From Gracilaria domingensis (taxonomy: Eukaryota > Rhodophyta > Florideophyceae > Gracilariales > Gracilariaceae), in assembly GCA_022539475.1 (NCBI GenBank), contig VCMS01000251.1:1-64000 (forward strand): a stretch of DNA of 64,000 nucleotides. Reading direction: 5' to 3'. Of the stretch, positions 54,077 through 62,289 are shown piece by piece. Position numbers and translations under genes: made by a program. How positions within the stretch are numbered: the first letter of the stretch is position 1; each line of letters opens with the position of its first letter. A model generated the notes under the pieces. It was not told the origin of the DNA, ran no database searches, and saw only the letters and a program-made list of their open reading frames with translations.

Positions 54077-55345
54077 ATGACGTCTCGAGACATGTGCCTA
54101 AATGTTACCGCGGGAAACATGAGCAAAACTCAAAGCAAACAAGGTACTAGTACAGATTGCGAGATGAACAAGTCTGATACACCTGTTAAAGAGCTTCGAT
54201 CGGTGACGGAGATTATCAACAAATCGTACACTGAATCCTCGATGGCGAACATGAAAAGAGCTGAACGACTATTTGTCCCCTTTGCCAAGAAATATAAGGC
54301 AAACGATCCGCATACCGTCTCCACAAGGAGCCCTGTCCTACTAATGAACTTCTTGGTCGAGCGTTGTAGATACAATACGGAGAATGCAATGAAATTGGAT
54401 ACATTTGGTGGATATGTTCAAGGTCTGCGACTAATGTACGCCAAATATGGGCATCGCGGAAAGTGGTATAGTGACCCATCGATGCGGATCACGAAAGGGA
54501 ACCCTTTACTTGGGAACCACGATTTTGAGGAGTTTCGGAGAGCTTACAAGGTAAACCTCGCAAAATATGGAGGAGTCAAGACACGAGCAAGGCCTCTCAC
54601 AGTCGAAATTGTCTGTGACCACGCCGAGAAATATTGGTTTGGATCGAAGGCGACCACATTGATGGATATTGTTCTTCATTCCGTATTTGTACTTGGTTTG
54701 TACCTGGGTCTTCGGTATGACGAAATTACTAAGCTCGAAATGGATCACGTCTCCATTGGAAGGCACTCAGCCACACTAACTTTGTTGTGTGCGATTAAGA
54801 ACTCAACTGTTGAAAGAGTATATGAAATTTCTGATTGGGATGGTAACACAGCCCTGTCGCACTCCGTCTACATGGATCCATTCATTGCTTTGTATTCCTG
54901 GATAGCTGTACGGGGAAACGCCGAGGGAGCACTTTTTCCTGATGTTGTTCACACACAAGCGGGAGAAAAGTTTGTGTTTGATCGTGCTTTGAGCTGTAAC
55001 AAGTTGGTTTCTTTTATGCGAGAGCGACTCCATACGATTGGAATTGGGAAAGCTGATGTTTTAGCATACACTGGACACTCGTTAAAGCGGGGATGCGTGC
55101 AACTGCACAGAACTCTTGGTTATATGGATGAGTATATAATGCGAAAGATTGGAATGGTTGGTCCAAACGCTTATGCGAATTATTGTGCCGCGTATAACAA
55201 CGATGCCGCTCGGGAGGTACCAAGGTTTAACAGTGTGTCACATATGATTGAGCACGCACGCACTATCTCGAAGAACACGAAGTGGGTGACAGATCCGGTT
55301 TCATTTGAGGAGTTTGAGAAAGAAGTGTGGGGTGGAACAGAATGA
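54077..55345 (+). CDS. Tyrosine recombinase (Crypton-like or phage-integrase-type), intact
   Basis: An uninterrupted frame of 422 codons with a complete catalytic signature: Arg213 in LGLRYDEITKL, the H-x-x-K-R box TGHSLKRGCVQLH (His334, Arg338), and a nucleophile candidate Tyr366 or Tyr369 in GPNAYANYCAAY. Residues 60-170 resemble the helical core-binding domain. Such enzymes cut and rejoin DNA through a phosphotyrosine link, and in eukaryotes they occur in Crypton, DIRS and related elements. No reverse transcriptase is seen nearby, which favours a Crypton-type DNA element. It is not clearly similar to the three GGGQRP-type proteins elsewhere in the window. It follows GGAGGAACT directly before ATG. 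Confidence 0.8.
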   Translation: MTSRDMCLNVTAGNMSKTQSKQGTSTDCEMNKSDTPVKELRSVTEIINKSYTESSMANMKRAERLFVPFAKKYKANDPHTVSTRSPVLLMNFLVERCRYNTENAMKLDTFGGYVQGLRLMYAKYGHRGKWYSDPSMRITKGNPLLGNHDFEEFRRAYKVNLAKYGGVKTRARPLTVEIVCDHAEKYWFGSKATTLMDIVLHSVFVLGLYLGLRYDEITKLEMDHVSIGRHSATLTLLCAIKNSTVERVYEISDWDGNTALSHSVYMDPFIALYSWIAVRGNAEGALFPDVVHTQAGEKFVFDRALSCNKLVSFMRERLHTIGIGKADVLAYTGHSLKRGCVQLHRTLGYMDEYIMRKIGMVGPNAYANYCAAYNNDAAREVPRFNSVSHMIEHARTISKNTKWVTDPVSFEEFEKEVWGGTE

Positions 55346-55624
55346 TTGTTAGGAATGACGGTTGCAAGCAATATTTTTTGTCTTGTACTGGAGCATGTGC
55401 AGCGAGGTTTGGTAGAATAGCTTCTTCATCTGGAACAATTTCCGGGTTATGAAAGGGAGAAGATCAACTTGATGACATTAATGCACACTCGGTTTGCAAA
55501 CAAAGTTCCGAAATCTTTCTGGGACACAGAAAAGCTTTTACATTTCCCCTCAACGAGTTCCTGGACGTCCTTCTGAGGCCCGCTAGGAATCCCATAGTAG
55601 GGATGCAGAATGCATAAAGTTAGT

Positions 55625-55925
55625 GTGCGGTATCGAACAGCGCTGTTCGGCACCGCACACAGTGCAGTGCGCCCAATATCCGTCATATGGCACATCCATT
55701 TGTGCCGAGGAGCACCTCGGCACCGATGGCTGTGCCATATAAGGCATCTGCTTTCTCCGGCTGAGCACGAGGAGGCAGCTCCGGGGCGGCTGCTGCCGCG
55801 GCTGTGCCACGGAAATGAGCACAGTCGCGGGCTGTGCTCACGATTGTGCTCTGTGCAGCTGCCCCGGATATGGCTGTGCCATACAAAGCGCGTATATTCT
55901 CTGCGCACTGCGCAGTGTCCGGCGT
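55625..55925 (+). repeat. Multi-hairpin repeat family, copy B
   Basis: Same order of blocks as copy C at 57.9 kb: CGAACAGCGCTGTTCGG, GCACCGCACACAGTGCAGTG, CATATGGCACA-CCAT, GAGGAGCACCTCGGCACCGATGGCTGTGCCATATAA, GAGCACAGTC-GGGCTGTG-GATTGTGCTC and CCCCGGATATGGCTGTGCCATA. The two copies are roughly 75 percent alike by eye. Confidence 0.8.
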
Positions 55926-56089
55926 GAAGCAGCCGGGCGCTCACTTGGCAGCGCGCTGATTATAATGCTGATAGCGCGAATGTTTTTGAAAGACAAGACG
56001 TAATATTCCCTGAGGCGTGTTTCAAACAAGTCAATTCCATGTAACTACCGGAAAATATATTTTCAAAAGTTTGGCGAAGTTGATTCGCT

Positions 56090-56110
56090 GCCGCCGCCGC
56101 CGCCGGTGGG
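56090..56110 (+). repeat. CCG trinucleotide run
   Basis: TGCCGCCGCCGCCGCCGG, a short GC microsatellite just before the minisatellite region. Confidence 0.7.
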
Positions 56111-56281
56111 CACTACCCGTTCTCATATAAGACTCTTTCGTCTTTATCGCTCTCTCTGATGTCCAGTACGGTTACGTTGGAAATGCTGCGGCGACGGGAT
56201 GTGCCGACGTACCGGAAAAGAGATCTGAAGCAGCGCAGGCTTGGCTGCGCCAAGCATGTGATGCGGAATGATTTGGTGGGT

Positions 56282-56462
56282 GGAAACTACTATGCTGGGC
56301 TGCGCCCGCTAGTAGTTGGGAAAACTAAAATGCTGGGCTGTGCCTACATTTGGTTTGGATGACTACGATGCTGGGCTGTGCCTACTGCTAGTTAGGAAAG
56401 CTACAATTCTGGGCTGTGCCTACATTTAGTGTGGATAACTACGATGCTGGGCTGCGCCAAGG
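56282..56462 (+). repeat. Minisatellite, 37-40-bp unit, five copies
   Basis: ATGCTGGGCTGTGCC (or GCGCC) recurs at about 56291, 56328, 56368, 56406 and 56444. Alternate units share flanks (CCGCTAGTAGTTGGGAAAACT versus CCTACATTTGGTTTGGATGA), so the true repeat is a 76-bp dimer. Confidence 0.8.
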
Positions 56463-57070
56463 TCTAGTTGAGGTTGATAAGCATACATCGGTTATTCAAT
56501 GTAACAACACTACTTGCAAGGCTACAATAACTCTTTCCCCCCGCCTTGCTGACTCCGTTTCTTTTTAGATCATCTGTGAGAGTGGTTCCCGCAGCAGCAA
56601 TGCCATATCGGCCTCCGGAAGCATCAGATACGATGCGAGAAGAAGGTGGAGTTCTGCATTGTTGATGAGAGCTCATTTGGATGAGAAGATTTGTGAGCAG
56701 AGGTTTTTGCAGTAATTGCAGCGTAATCTTCAAGATGTGAAGGTGAAGGAGCAGCAAGACAGGGAGACTTACGAGTTGGTGGCGTTGCGGACTGTTGCGG
56801 TTGTAAGCGACACCTCGCCCAGGTGTGAGACCAGTTTGCACCCTCCATGTGTTGCGTTGAGCACTGGGGCGTTGAGCTTTGGTAAAGTGTACGTCGTTGA
56901 CGAGCGGTGGATGGTGGGGACGTCAGAGGGCACGTTCTGAACAAGCTCCGAGATTGGCGCTACGGGGTAGCGTGGCGCAAACGGCTCCGTTTTGCAGACT
57001 AATGCTACAGTTTTACTGGAGGACTAACTCGTAGATGCGATCAACAGCTAACTTTTTGTAATGTGAATGT

Positions 57071-57391
57071 GTGTGTGAGTGGGATGGCGACTTATCTACA
57101 GACGCCGAAAGGCATACGTACAGAGCGCTGAGGATGAAGGCTGGCATCCTGACGACGTTGAATATGCCTTACTTGAAAACCGTAATAAGCAGTTTCCGCG
57201 ATGGGAACGAGCAAACATGGTCGAGAATACACACAGACGCATTCAAACAGGGTGCGGTACGTCTTGTCAATAACAACGGTGTGGTTCGAATGATTCATGC
57301 AGACGATTTTGCTGGGGTTCATGTTCCAAGAGAACGCTTAGTTGCCGAAGTTTTCAAGTTGCCCAGTAATGGGCGCCCGTCATCTTTGTAG
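57071..57391 (+). CDS. Unidentified 106-codon ORF
   Basis: Plausible protein composition throughout (AERHTYRALRMKAGILTT, DAFKQGAVRLVNNNGVVRM, HVPRERLVAEVFKLP). No family recognised. It may be one exon of a longer gene; the preceding plus frame ending DERWMVGTSEGTF at 56940 could be a neighbour. Confidence 0.3.
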   Translation: MCEWDGDLSTDAERHTYRALRMKAGILTTLNMPYLKTVISSFRDGNEQTWSRIHTDAFKQGAVRLVNNNGVVRMIHADDFAGVHVPRERLVAEVFKLPSNGRPSSL

Positions 57392-57904
57392 CTTTTATCG
57401 TCAAAAAGTGTAAATCACCTCAGGAACGTTTCAGCATTCGCACCGTGTGTTTTCTTTAATTAAAGGTTAGTAATCTTCTTCTTCCGAGTGTTACCATTGT
57501 ATCAACGCTACTTCCACACGCTGCGTTTCCGTTCGTAGAACTTTACTCACCCACCCTTAGTGGTTTCTTCGCGGTCTCCAGCCCACCTGTTCTCCGCCGA
57601 TGCAGCTCAGCTACAGTGCCCATCATTGCTGCATACCGCCTTGCGCTTCATTGTAATCATGAAGTATTGCACGATTCTTTGTCGTCCCTCGTCCGCGCTG
57701 CACGCGCTCGAGCGCTTCACCAGATCTTCCTGCTGCAACTCGTGCTTGCGCTCGCGCTCATGCTCGCGCGCCGCCGTCATTCGTGCTCACGCTCCTGCTA
57801 GCGCGCCACCCTCAGCGCCACGCGTCGCTTCACCTCGCTTTCGCACTGCGTCTGCGGCGCCGACAGCGCCTTCACGACACTCGCGGTATGAAGGTACAAA
57901 AGGT

Positions 57905-58290
57905 CGTGCGCACTGCACAGTGTGCGGTGCAGAACAGCGCTGTTCGGTATCGCACACTGTGCAGTGGTATGAAGCTACGTACAAACGTTTGTGCGCACTG
58001 CACAGTGTGCGGTGCCGAAGAGCGCTGTTCGGTACCACACACTGTGCAGTGATAACTATATACGTTATATGGCACAGCCATCTATGTCGAGGAGCACCTC
58101 GGCACCGATGGCTGTGCCATATAAGCCAACTGCCTTCTCAGGCTGAGCCCGAGAAGGCAGCAGCTGCTCCGGGGCTGCTGCTGCCATGCCTGCGCCTTGG
58201 AAGTGAGCACAATCCTGGGCTGTGCCCACGATTGCGCTCCGTGCAGCAGCCCCGGATATGGCTGTGCCATACAGCTGTGACGCAGCCGTG
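57905..58290 (+). repeat. Multi-hairpin repeat family, copy C
   Basis: Two successive hairpins GCACTGCACAGTGTGCGGTG / CACACTGTGCAGTG, each holding AGCGCTGTTCGGTA (57905-57965 and 57994-58051), then TATATGGCACAGCCAT paired with GATGGCTGTGCCATATA around GAGGAGCACCTC, then CTTCTCAGGCTGAGCCCGAGAAG, then GAGCACAATCCTGGGC paired with GCCCACGATTGCGCTC, ending CCCCGGATATGGCTGTGCCATA. Confidence 0.8.
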
Positions 58291-58446
58291 CATGCTGCGG
58301 TTGCTGTACCTGCGTTGTACGCAGGTGCAGCAGCGGCAGCATGCACGACTGCCTCACAGCTCGGCACGCACGAGACGGGGACTGTCAGAAAGCAGCATGC
58401 GACGTGCGCCGTCTGCGCAGGTCATATGCTGCTTTCTGACAGTCCC
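58282..58446. repeat. Two adjacent strong hairpins
   Basis: Hairpin 1 (58282-58347) has arms GCAGCCGTGCATGCTGC and GCAGCATGCACGACTGC. Hairpin 2 (58377-58446) has arms GGGGACTGTCAGAAAGCAGC and GCTGCTTTCTGACAGTCCCC, essentially perfect over 20 bp. Confidence 0.85.
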
Positions 58447-58481
58447 CCGCGCGCACAGGGGGCGCCTGTAGAATATCAAAA

Positions 58482-58630
58482 TAATTGCGTGCGCTGACAG
58501 CGCGCGCAATATTTTTGAATTTGGCGTTCGTGCAGACACGTGATTGTCGCGAATTTCAAAAAAATTGCGTGCGCTGCGGGCGCGCGCAATATTTTTGAAA
58601 TTGGCGCGCGTGCAGACACGTGATGTCGCG
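58482..58630 (+). repeat. Direct duplication of about 75 bp with internal hairpins
   Basis: Two units start AATTGCGTGCGCTG, contain GCGCGCGCAATATTTTTGAA, and end GTGCAGACACGTGAT-GTCGCG. Each unit's ATTGCGTGCGC can pair with its GCGCGCAAT. The second ends about 80 bp before the HACD start codon. Confidence 0.8.
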
Positions 58631-58712
58631 CAAGCTGTGGTGGAGTGCGTTCGAGAATTATGGGCGTAGTGACACGTGCGACGCAGCCTGTTCGTTATGT
58701 TCAACAGGCGAT

Positions 58713-60559
58713 ATGGTGACTCGCTATCTCCTCATTTACAACGCCCTCATGATCGTAGGCTGCTCTATCGTGCTTATTCGCCTCGTCCAGGCCCTCGTCA
58801 CACGCTCGTCTGTGTACGACTATGCTCCCAAAGTGTTACGATATGCTCCTCTTTACAACGGTACGCTCTCTAAACTGAGCTTTACACTTGTGTTTATCTA
58901 CGTCACCAACTGCACCTTCTTCGCGAAGCGCAAGCGCCGCATCGGTCGCTCCATGCCGCCGCTGCCTCTCCGAGAGCGTAATGGCAGGCCCCTCTTCCCC
59001 GTCGCGCCCCCAACCATGTGCGCGCCGCCGCCCGAGCTTACCATCCCGTCCTGTGCAACCGCTGTCACTCCAAAATCCCCTTTCAGAGGCGATGAATACA
59101 CGCGCATTTTGTTGCCCGTCTGCTTGCTCGATGCCGGCCTGTATGGCGTTAAAATGCGACCACTGCAGCTTGGCGCGCTTGCGCCTGCGCTTGAGTTTGC
59201 GTTAGAGCTCTGTCGCCACGACCGTGAGCGCGTGCGTCGCGCGTTGCGACATGACGAACCTTGTCCACTCGAGCTGGGCGCCGAACACGCCTGTCCCGCA
59301 GATGCTGACGCTGAGCCACCCAGCTTTCGCGATGTGCCTTGTCTTCGACTGAGCCGAATCGTTACTGTCGTCATGTTGTTTGGCCAGCTATGCGTCTTCA
59401 TCACGCACGTTGGGCTTGGTGACCTGTTTGAGCGCTTGCAATACGCTATGCTGTTCAAACGACCGCTCCTTCGTCGACGGGGGTGCGTGCACTTTCGTCA
59501 AGGTTTTCCACTGCTCTTGCTATGCTCTCCACCGTGCTGGTGAACAGAGCTTTGAGATGGTGCTGTAATAGCGAATGGAACGTGATTAAATGCCACCTGA
59601 AACAGCCGCGAGAGTGAGCGCCACACCTGGCTTGAAGACAGGCAGCTAATGTGAGCGCATTCGAACTGCATCAACGGAAACGCGCGATAACCACCCCTGT
59701 ACGCGCACGAACATCGACACACACTTTATGCGCCACCACTCAGCGGAGCAATTTACGGACGCCGCCGCCACCGCCAAGCGAGCAGCAGAGAGCACGTCCA
59801 ACTGACAAACAGAGCGTGGCAGTTGCCCGAAAAGGAAACGGCCCACTTCCAAACAAATGTCAACAGCGCTGATACACCGACGCCAAGACAGGATGAGGAC
59901 AAGTGAACGGACACAACAGCACTCCCCACACTGAAGTTACCGCTGAACCCTGGGTATTTTGTTGACCGCACTATGAGTAGGCAGCAGACACTTCTCACGC
60001 ACTTGGTGTACGAGGCTGTCGATCTCCCACTGAAGATTTGTCAAACGGGTGCCCCTCTCGAGATCATTCACAGCCTCGCGCGTATAATTCGCGCTCCAGT
60101 CACGACTACCATGATGCGAGTTGCTTCTCGCCTTATGCTGGTCAGGGGTATAGCTAATCCTGTTGCGGAACTTCGATCCAATATTTCTTTCACCCTAATT
60201 GTGCTTGCATGGTCTCTCACGGAAATTCCGCGATACTTGTACTTCACTGTGTCGTCTTTTGCTTCACAGGTCCCCTTTTGGCTGATATTTCTAAGGTATT
60301 CAACATTCCCTTCCCCTTCACCCGCTTGGCGCGTCGAGCGAGTAGTTCACAATGTATGCTGCTTCCGTACATCCGCGACTCTAGACTGTTCTCATTTTCG
60401 CTACCAAATTACTACAACTTTGCCTTTGAAGACTACGTGTGCTGTACCATCCTTCTCTTCTTATACATACCAGGACTTCCCCACATGTGCTCCAACATGC
60501 TTCGACAACGCAAGAAGCATGTCGTCGCTCCTGCAGCCAAAAATGTCAAGCGTAAATGA
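58713..60559 (+). pseudogene. HACD: 3-hydroxyacyl-CoA dehydratase (HACD/PHS1/PAS2), disrupted
   Basis: The family performs the third step of very-long-chain fatty acid elongation in the ER membrane. Exon 1 (from 58713) encodes the first membrane helix MVTRYLLIYNALMIVG. After about 1.1 kb, presumably an intron, homology resumes near 59985 with VYEAVDLPLKICQTGAPLEI and continues with ARIIRAPVTTTMMRVASRLM, LAWSLTEIPRYLYF and VPFWLIFLRYSTF. The frame then shifts twice: HPLGASSE, a TAG, FTMYAAS, then LPYIRDSRLFSFSLPNYYNF and YIPGLPHMCSNMLRQRKK to the stop at 60559. The order is complete and the C-terminus typical (basic, MLRQRKK). Two frameshifts and an in-frame TAG near 60,340 make it non-functional as written. 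Intron borders could not be fixed. Confidence 0.85.
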
Positions 60560-60693
60560 GTCTTCAGCACCAACTCATGGCGCTCTTTTACAGCAACATT
60601 TTATACATACAGTTATCCTCAACATCACTATCTCTCGGTCAATTCGTCTCTTCATTCGGATTTGATGGTTGCATATGTTTCTGAATGTCATCT

Positions 60694-61312
60694 TCAATAA
60701 GTATAAATCAGATTGTCATTTGCGCCTTTGTCTGGCAATCCATGTGCACGACAGTACAACTGCAGATCCGGTTTCTTCAGCTTTCTTAGAGAATGGTCGT
60801 GGAACATGTTCATGTACACTGCGTCATCGCAGGCTTGCTTCGCTTCCTCCATCACTGCCTTTTCTTTGCAGCTCGTTGGCGAGCCGCTTCTGCTTGCTCC
60901 GCAGCACGTTTGGCACTCTTCTTTCCGAAGCGTTCAGCCTTTCCATCCCCATCAAAGTCGACTCACGCGTCAAGTTTTTTCAGTTCTTCCATGTGGGACT
61001 TAGCCCTACTTTGCGTTTCCGGTACTTTTGGGTTGAGCATGTCGTCCTGCGGCTGTTAAGTGTTCTCAATTCTGGCTGCGTTCTCAAGACCTGTGTAAAA
61101 TCGTTGTAAATCTGGGTTCAGGAAGTTGTTGGGAGAGTAAGGCTCTAACTCTAACTGTTTGACCATCTTTCGGGCAACCACAACGGACACAGATTTGTCC
61201 ATCACCACATCTAGTTCTTCCTCTTTTGGTTCTAGTTTCACCTCTTTTTTCAGTCTTTTAATCTCCTTCCGCCATGCAGTGTAGACGTCGTCTTTATGTG
61301 AAAAACGTGACT
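60694..61312 (-). pseudogene. SAP-domain protein relic
   Basis: Read from 61312 down: a Lys/Glu-rich segment (RKEIKRLKKEVKLEPKEEEL), VARKMVKQLELEPYSPNNF, a stop after IENT (61056), MEELKKLDA with a second stop, KKSAKRAAEQAEAARQRAAK, a third stop or shift near 60,850, then LRKLKKPDLQLYCRAHGL and PDKGANDNLI. The last 35 residues match the SAP motif, a small helix-turn-helix that binds DNA, usually of the pattern L-x-x-L-x-V-x-x-L-K-x-x-C-x-x-x-G-L. The rest is a charged coiled coil. Three lesions make it a relic. Confidence 0.6.
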
Positions 61313-61805
61313 ATATTGAGCGTCTACGTGAACATGTAAAGCCAACCGACACTGCATTTCGTGCAGTGGCTTTGGGATGGAGTGTCAATGATTTGCTCAC
61401 CATTGTTTATAATGATGATATGCTGATTCGTCTTCCAGGCGGGAGCGACCTTGCTCATGTTAGGAGTGTTCATGTCTTCGAGCGTGACAGCGTTTATGAG
61501 GCTACTGTTTTGCACACTGTTGATGTTATTATCCGAACTGATCCAGGCGCCGTTGTAGCGCCGATGCCCTGGAAAAACACTTAACCGAATCCGTTAACAT
61601 TCGCCCGCCTAAAAAAGGAGCAGAACATATCCTGAATGCAGATAGTTCCGCAATTGCAGCGGAGCAGTCGAGCTATGAAGTGATTGAAACTGTATTCGTC
61701 GCAGAGAGTAGATTTGTGTTGGTAGCCATTTGGTGTCCTGGACCTCAGGCCACCACTGCTTATCAGACTTTAACATGCTTCAGAGTCGTCCTGAAGACGT
61801 CCTGA
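61285..61805 (+). pseudogene. Unidentified gene with one frameshift, divergent from SAP relic
   Basis: A frame open from 61285 gives CEKRDYIERLREHVKPTD, GWSVNDLLTIVYNDDM and VYEATVLHTVDVIIRTDP, stopping at 61584. A one-base shift just before this stop leads to DALEKHLTESVNIRPPKKG, SSYEVIETVFVAESRFVLV and a TGA at 61803. Together they give about 170 residues of good protein character but no family I recognise. The 5' end overlaps that of the minus-strand SAP relic, so at least one of the two starts elsewhere or the pieces were juxtaposed by rearrangement. Confidence 0.4.
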
Positions 61806-61826
61806 ACATTTCAGGTGTGCATTTAT

Positions 61827-62267
61827 TCACTCTATAATGGTAATATCGCGATTGGAAGCTTCTGCATTCTTCTCGTTCTCCCGTTTGTCCTTCTCTTCCT
61901 TTCGGAGCCGACGCTCCATACGTTTTTGGTTTCTCTTCTTGCGCCTTTCATACTCTTTTTCCGACATGTCTCCTGGCCGAGAGCGCTTCTTTCGGTTGAC
62001 ATAATCAAGCCATTGCTTCATATCCTTTGTCTCAATCGGTTTGCGGCATTGGGGACAGCAGTTGCTTGTAGGATAGTTTACCTCAAGCTCTTCCCTTCTG
62101 TTTCTTCCCCGGACCATGCGATATCTTGGTGAACGTGATTGGCCTTTTTTGGGAAACATCGGCTGAATGCAGTTGAAATGGAATACATGAAGGCAGTTTA
62201 GCTGAACGACATTCCCTTCTAACGTGTCAAGGCAAATGCAGCATTCCTCAGGATGACCGATATGCAT
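61827..62267 (-). CDS. RING-H2 zinc-finger protein, putative E3 ubiquitin ligase
   Basis: An intact frame of 146 residues from the ATG of MHIGHPEECC; a longer frame upstream to 62360 is open but hydrophobic and less likely. The RING-H2 (C3H2C3) pattern is complete: CCICLD (C1, C2), NCLHVFHFNC (C3, H4, H5, C6) and CPQC (C7, C8). The loop between C6 and C7 is long, about 45 residues, and basic. The C-terminal 55 residues form a very basic coiled coil (EYERRKKRNQKRMERRLRKE). RING proteins of this kind recruit ubiquitin-loaded E2 enzymes. It is one of the few undisrupted host-type genes here and lies 22 bp from the stop of the convergent plus-strand relic. Confidence 0.8.
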   Translation of the reverse strand: MHIGHPEECCICLDTLEGNVVQLNCLHVFHFNCIQPMFPKKGQSRSPRYRMVRGRNRREELEVNYPTSNCCPQCRKPIETKDMKQWLDYVNRKKRSRPGDMSEKEYERRKKRNQKRMERRLRKEEKDKRENEKNAEASNRDITIIE

Positions 62268-62289
62268 GATTCTTGAAGGAAGCGTGAGA

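Noticed and set aside
57560-58471. 303-codon plus frame
   Set aside because: It runs through the hairpin repeat copy C and reads repeat-derived Cys/His/Arg peptides such as AHCTVCGAEQRCS; also present from copy B.
43338-60559. Stop-codon reassignment (TAG or TGA as sense)
   Set aside because: Lesions include frameshifts as well as both TAG and TGA, and intact genes here end at TAA, TAG and TGA, so a changed code would not repair the frames.
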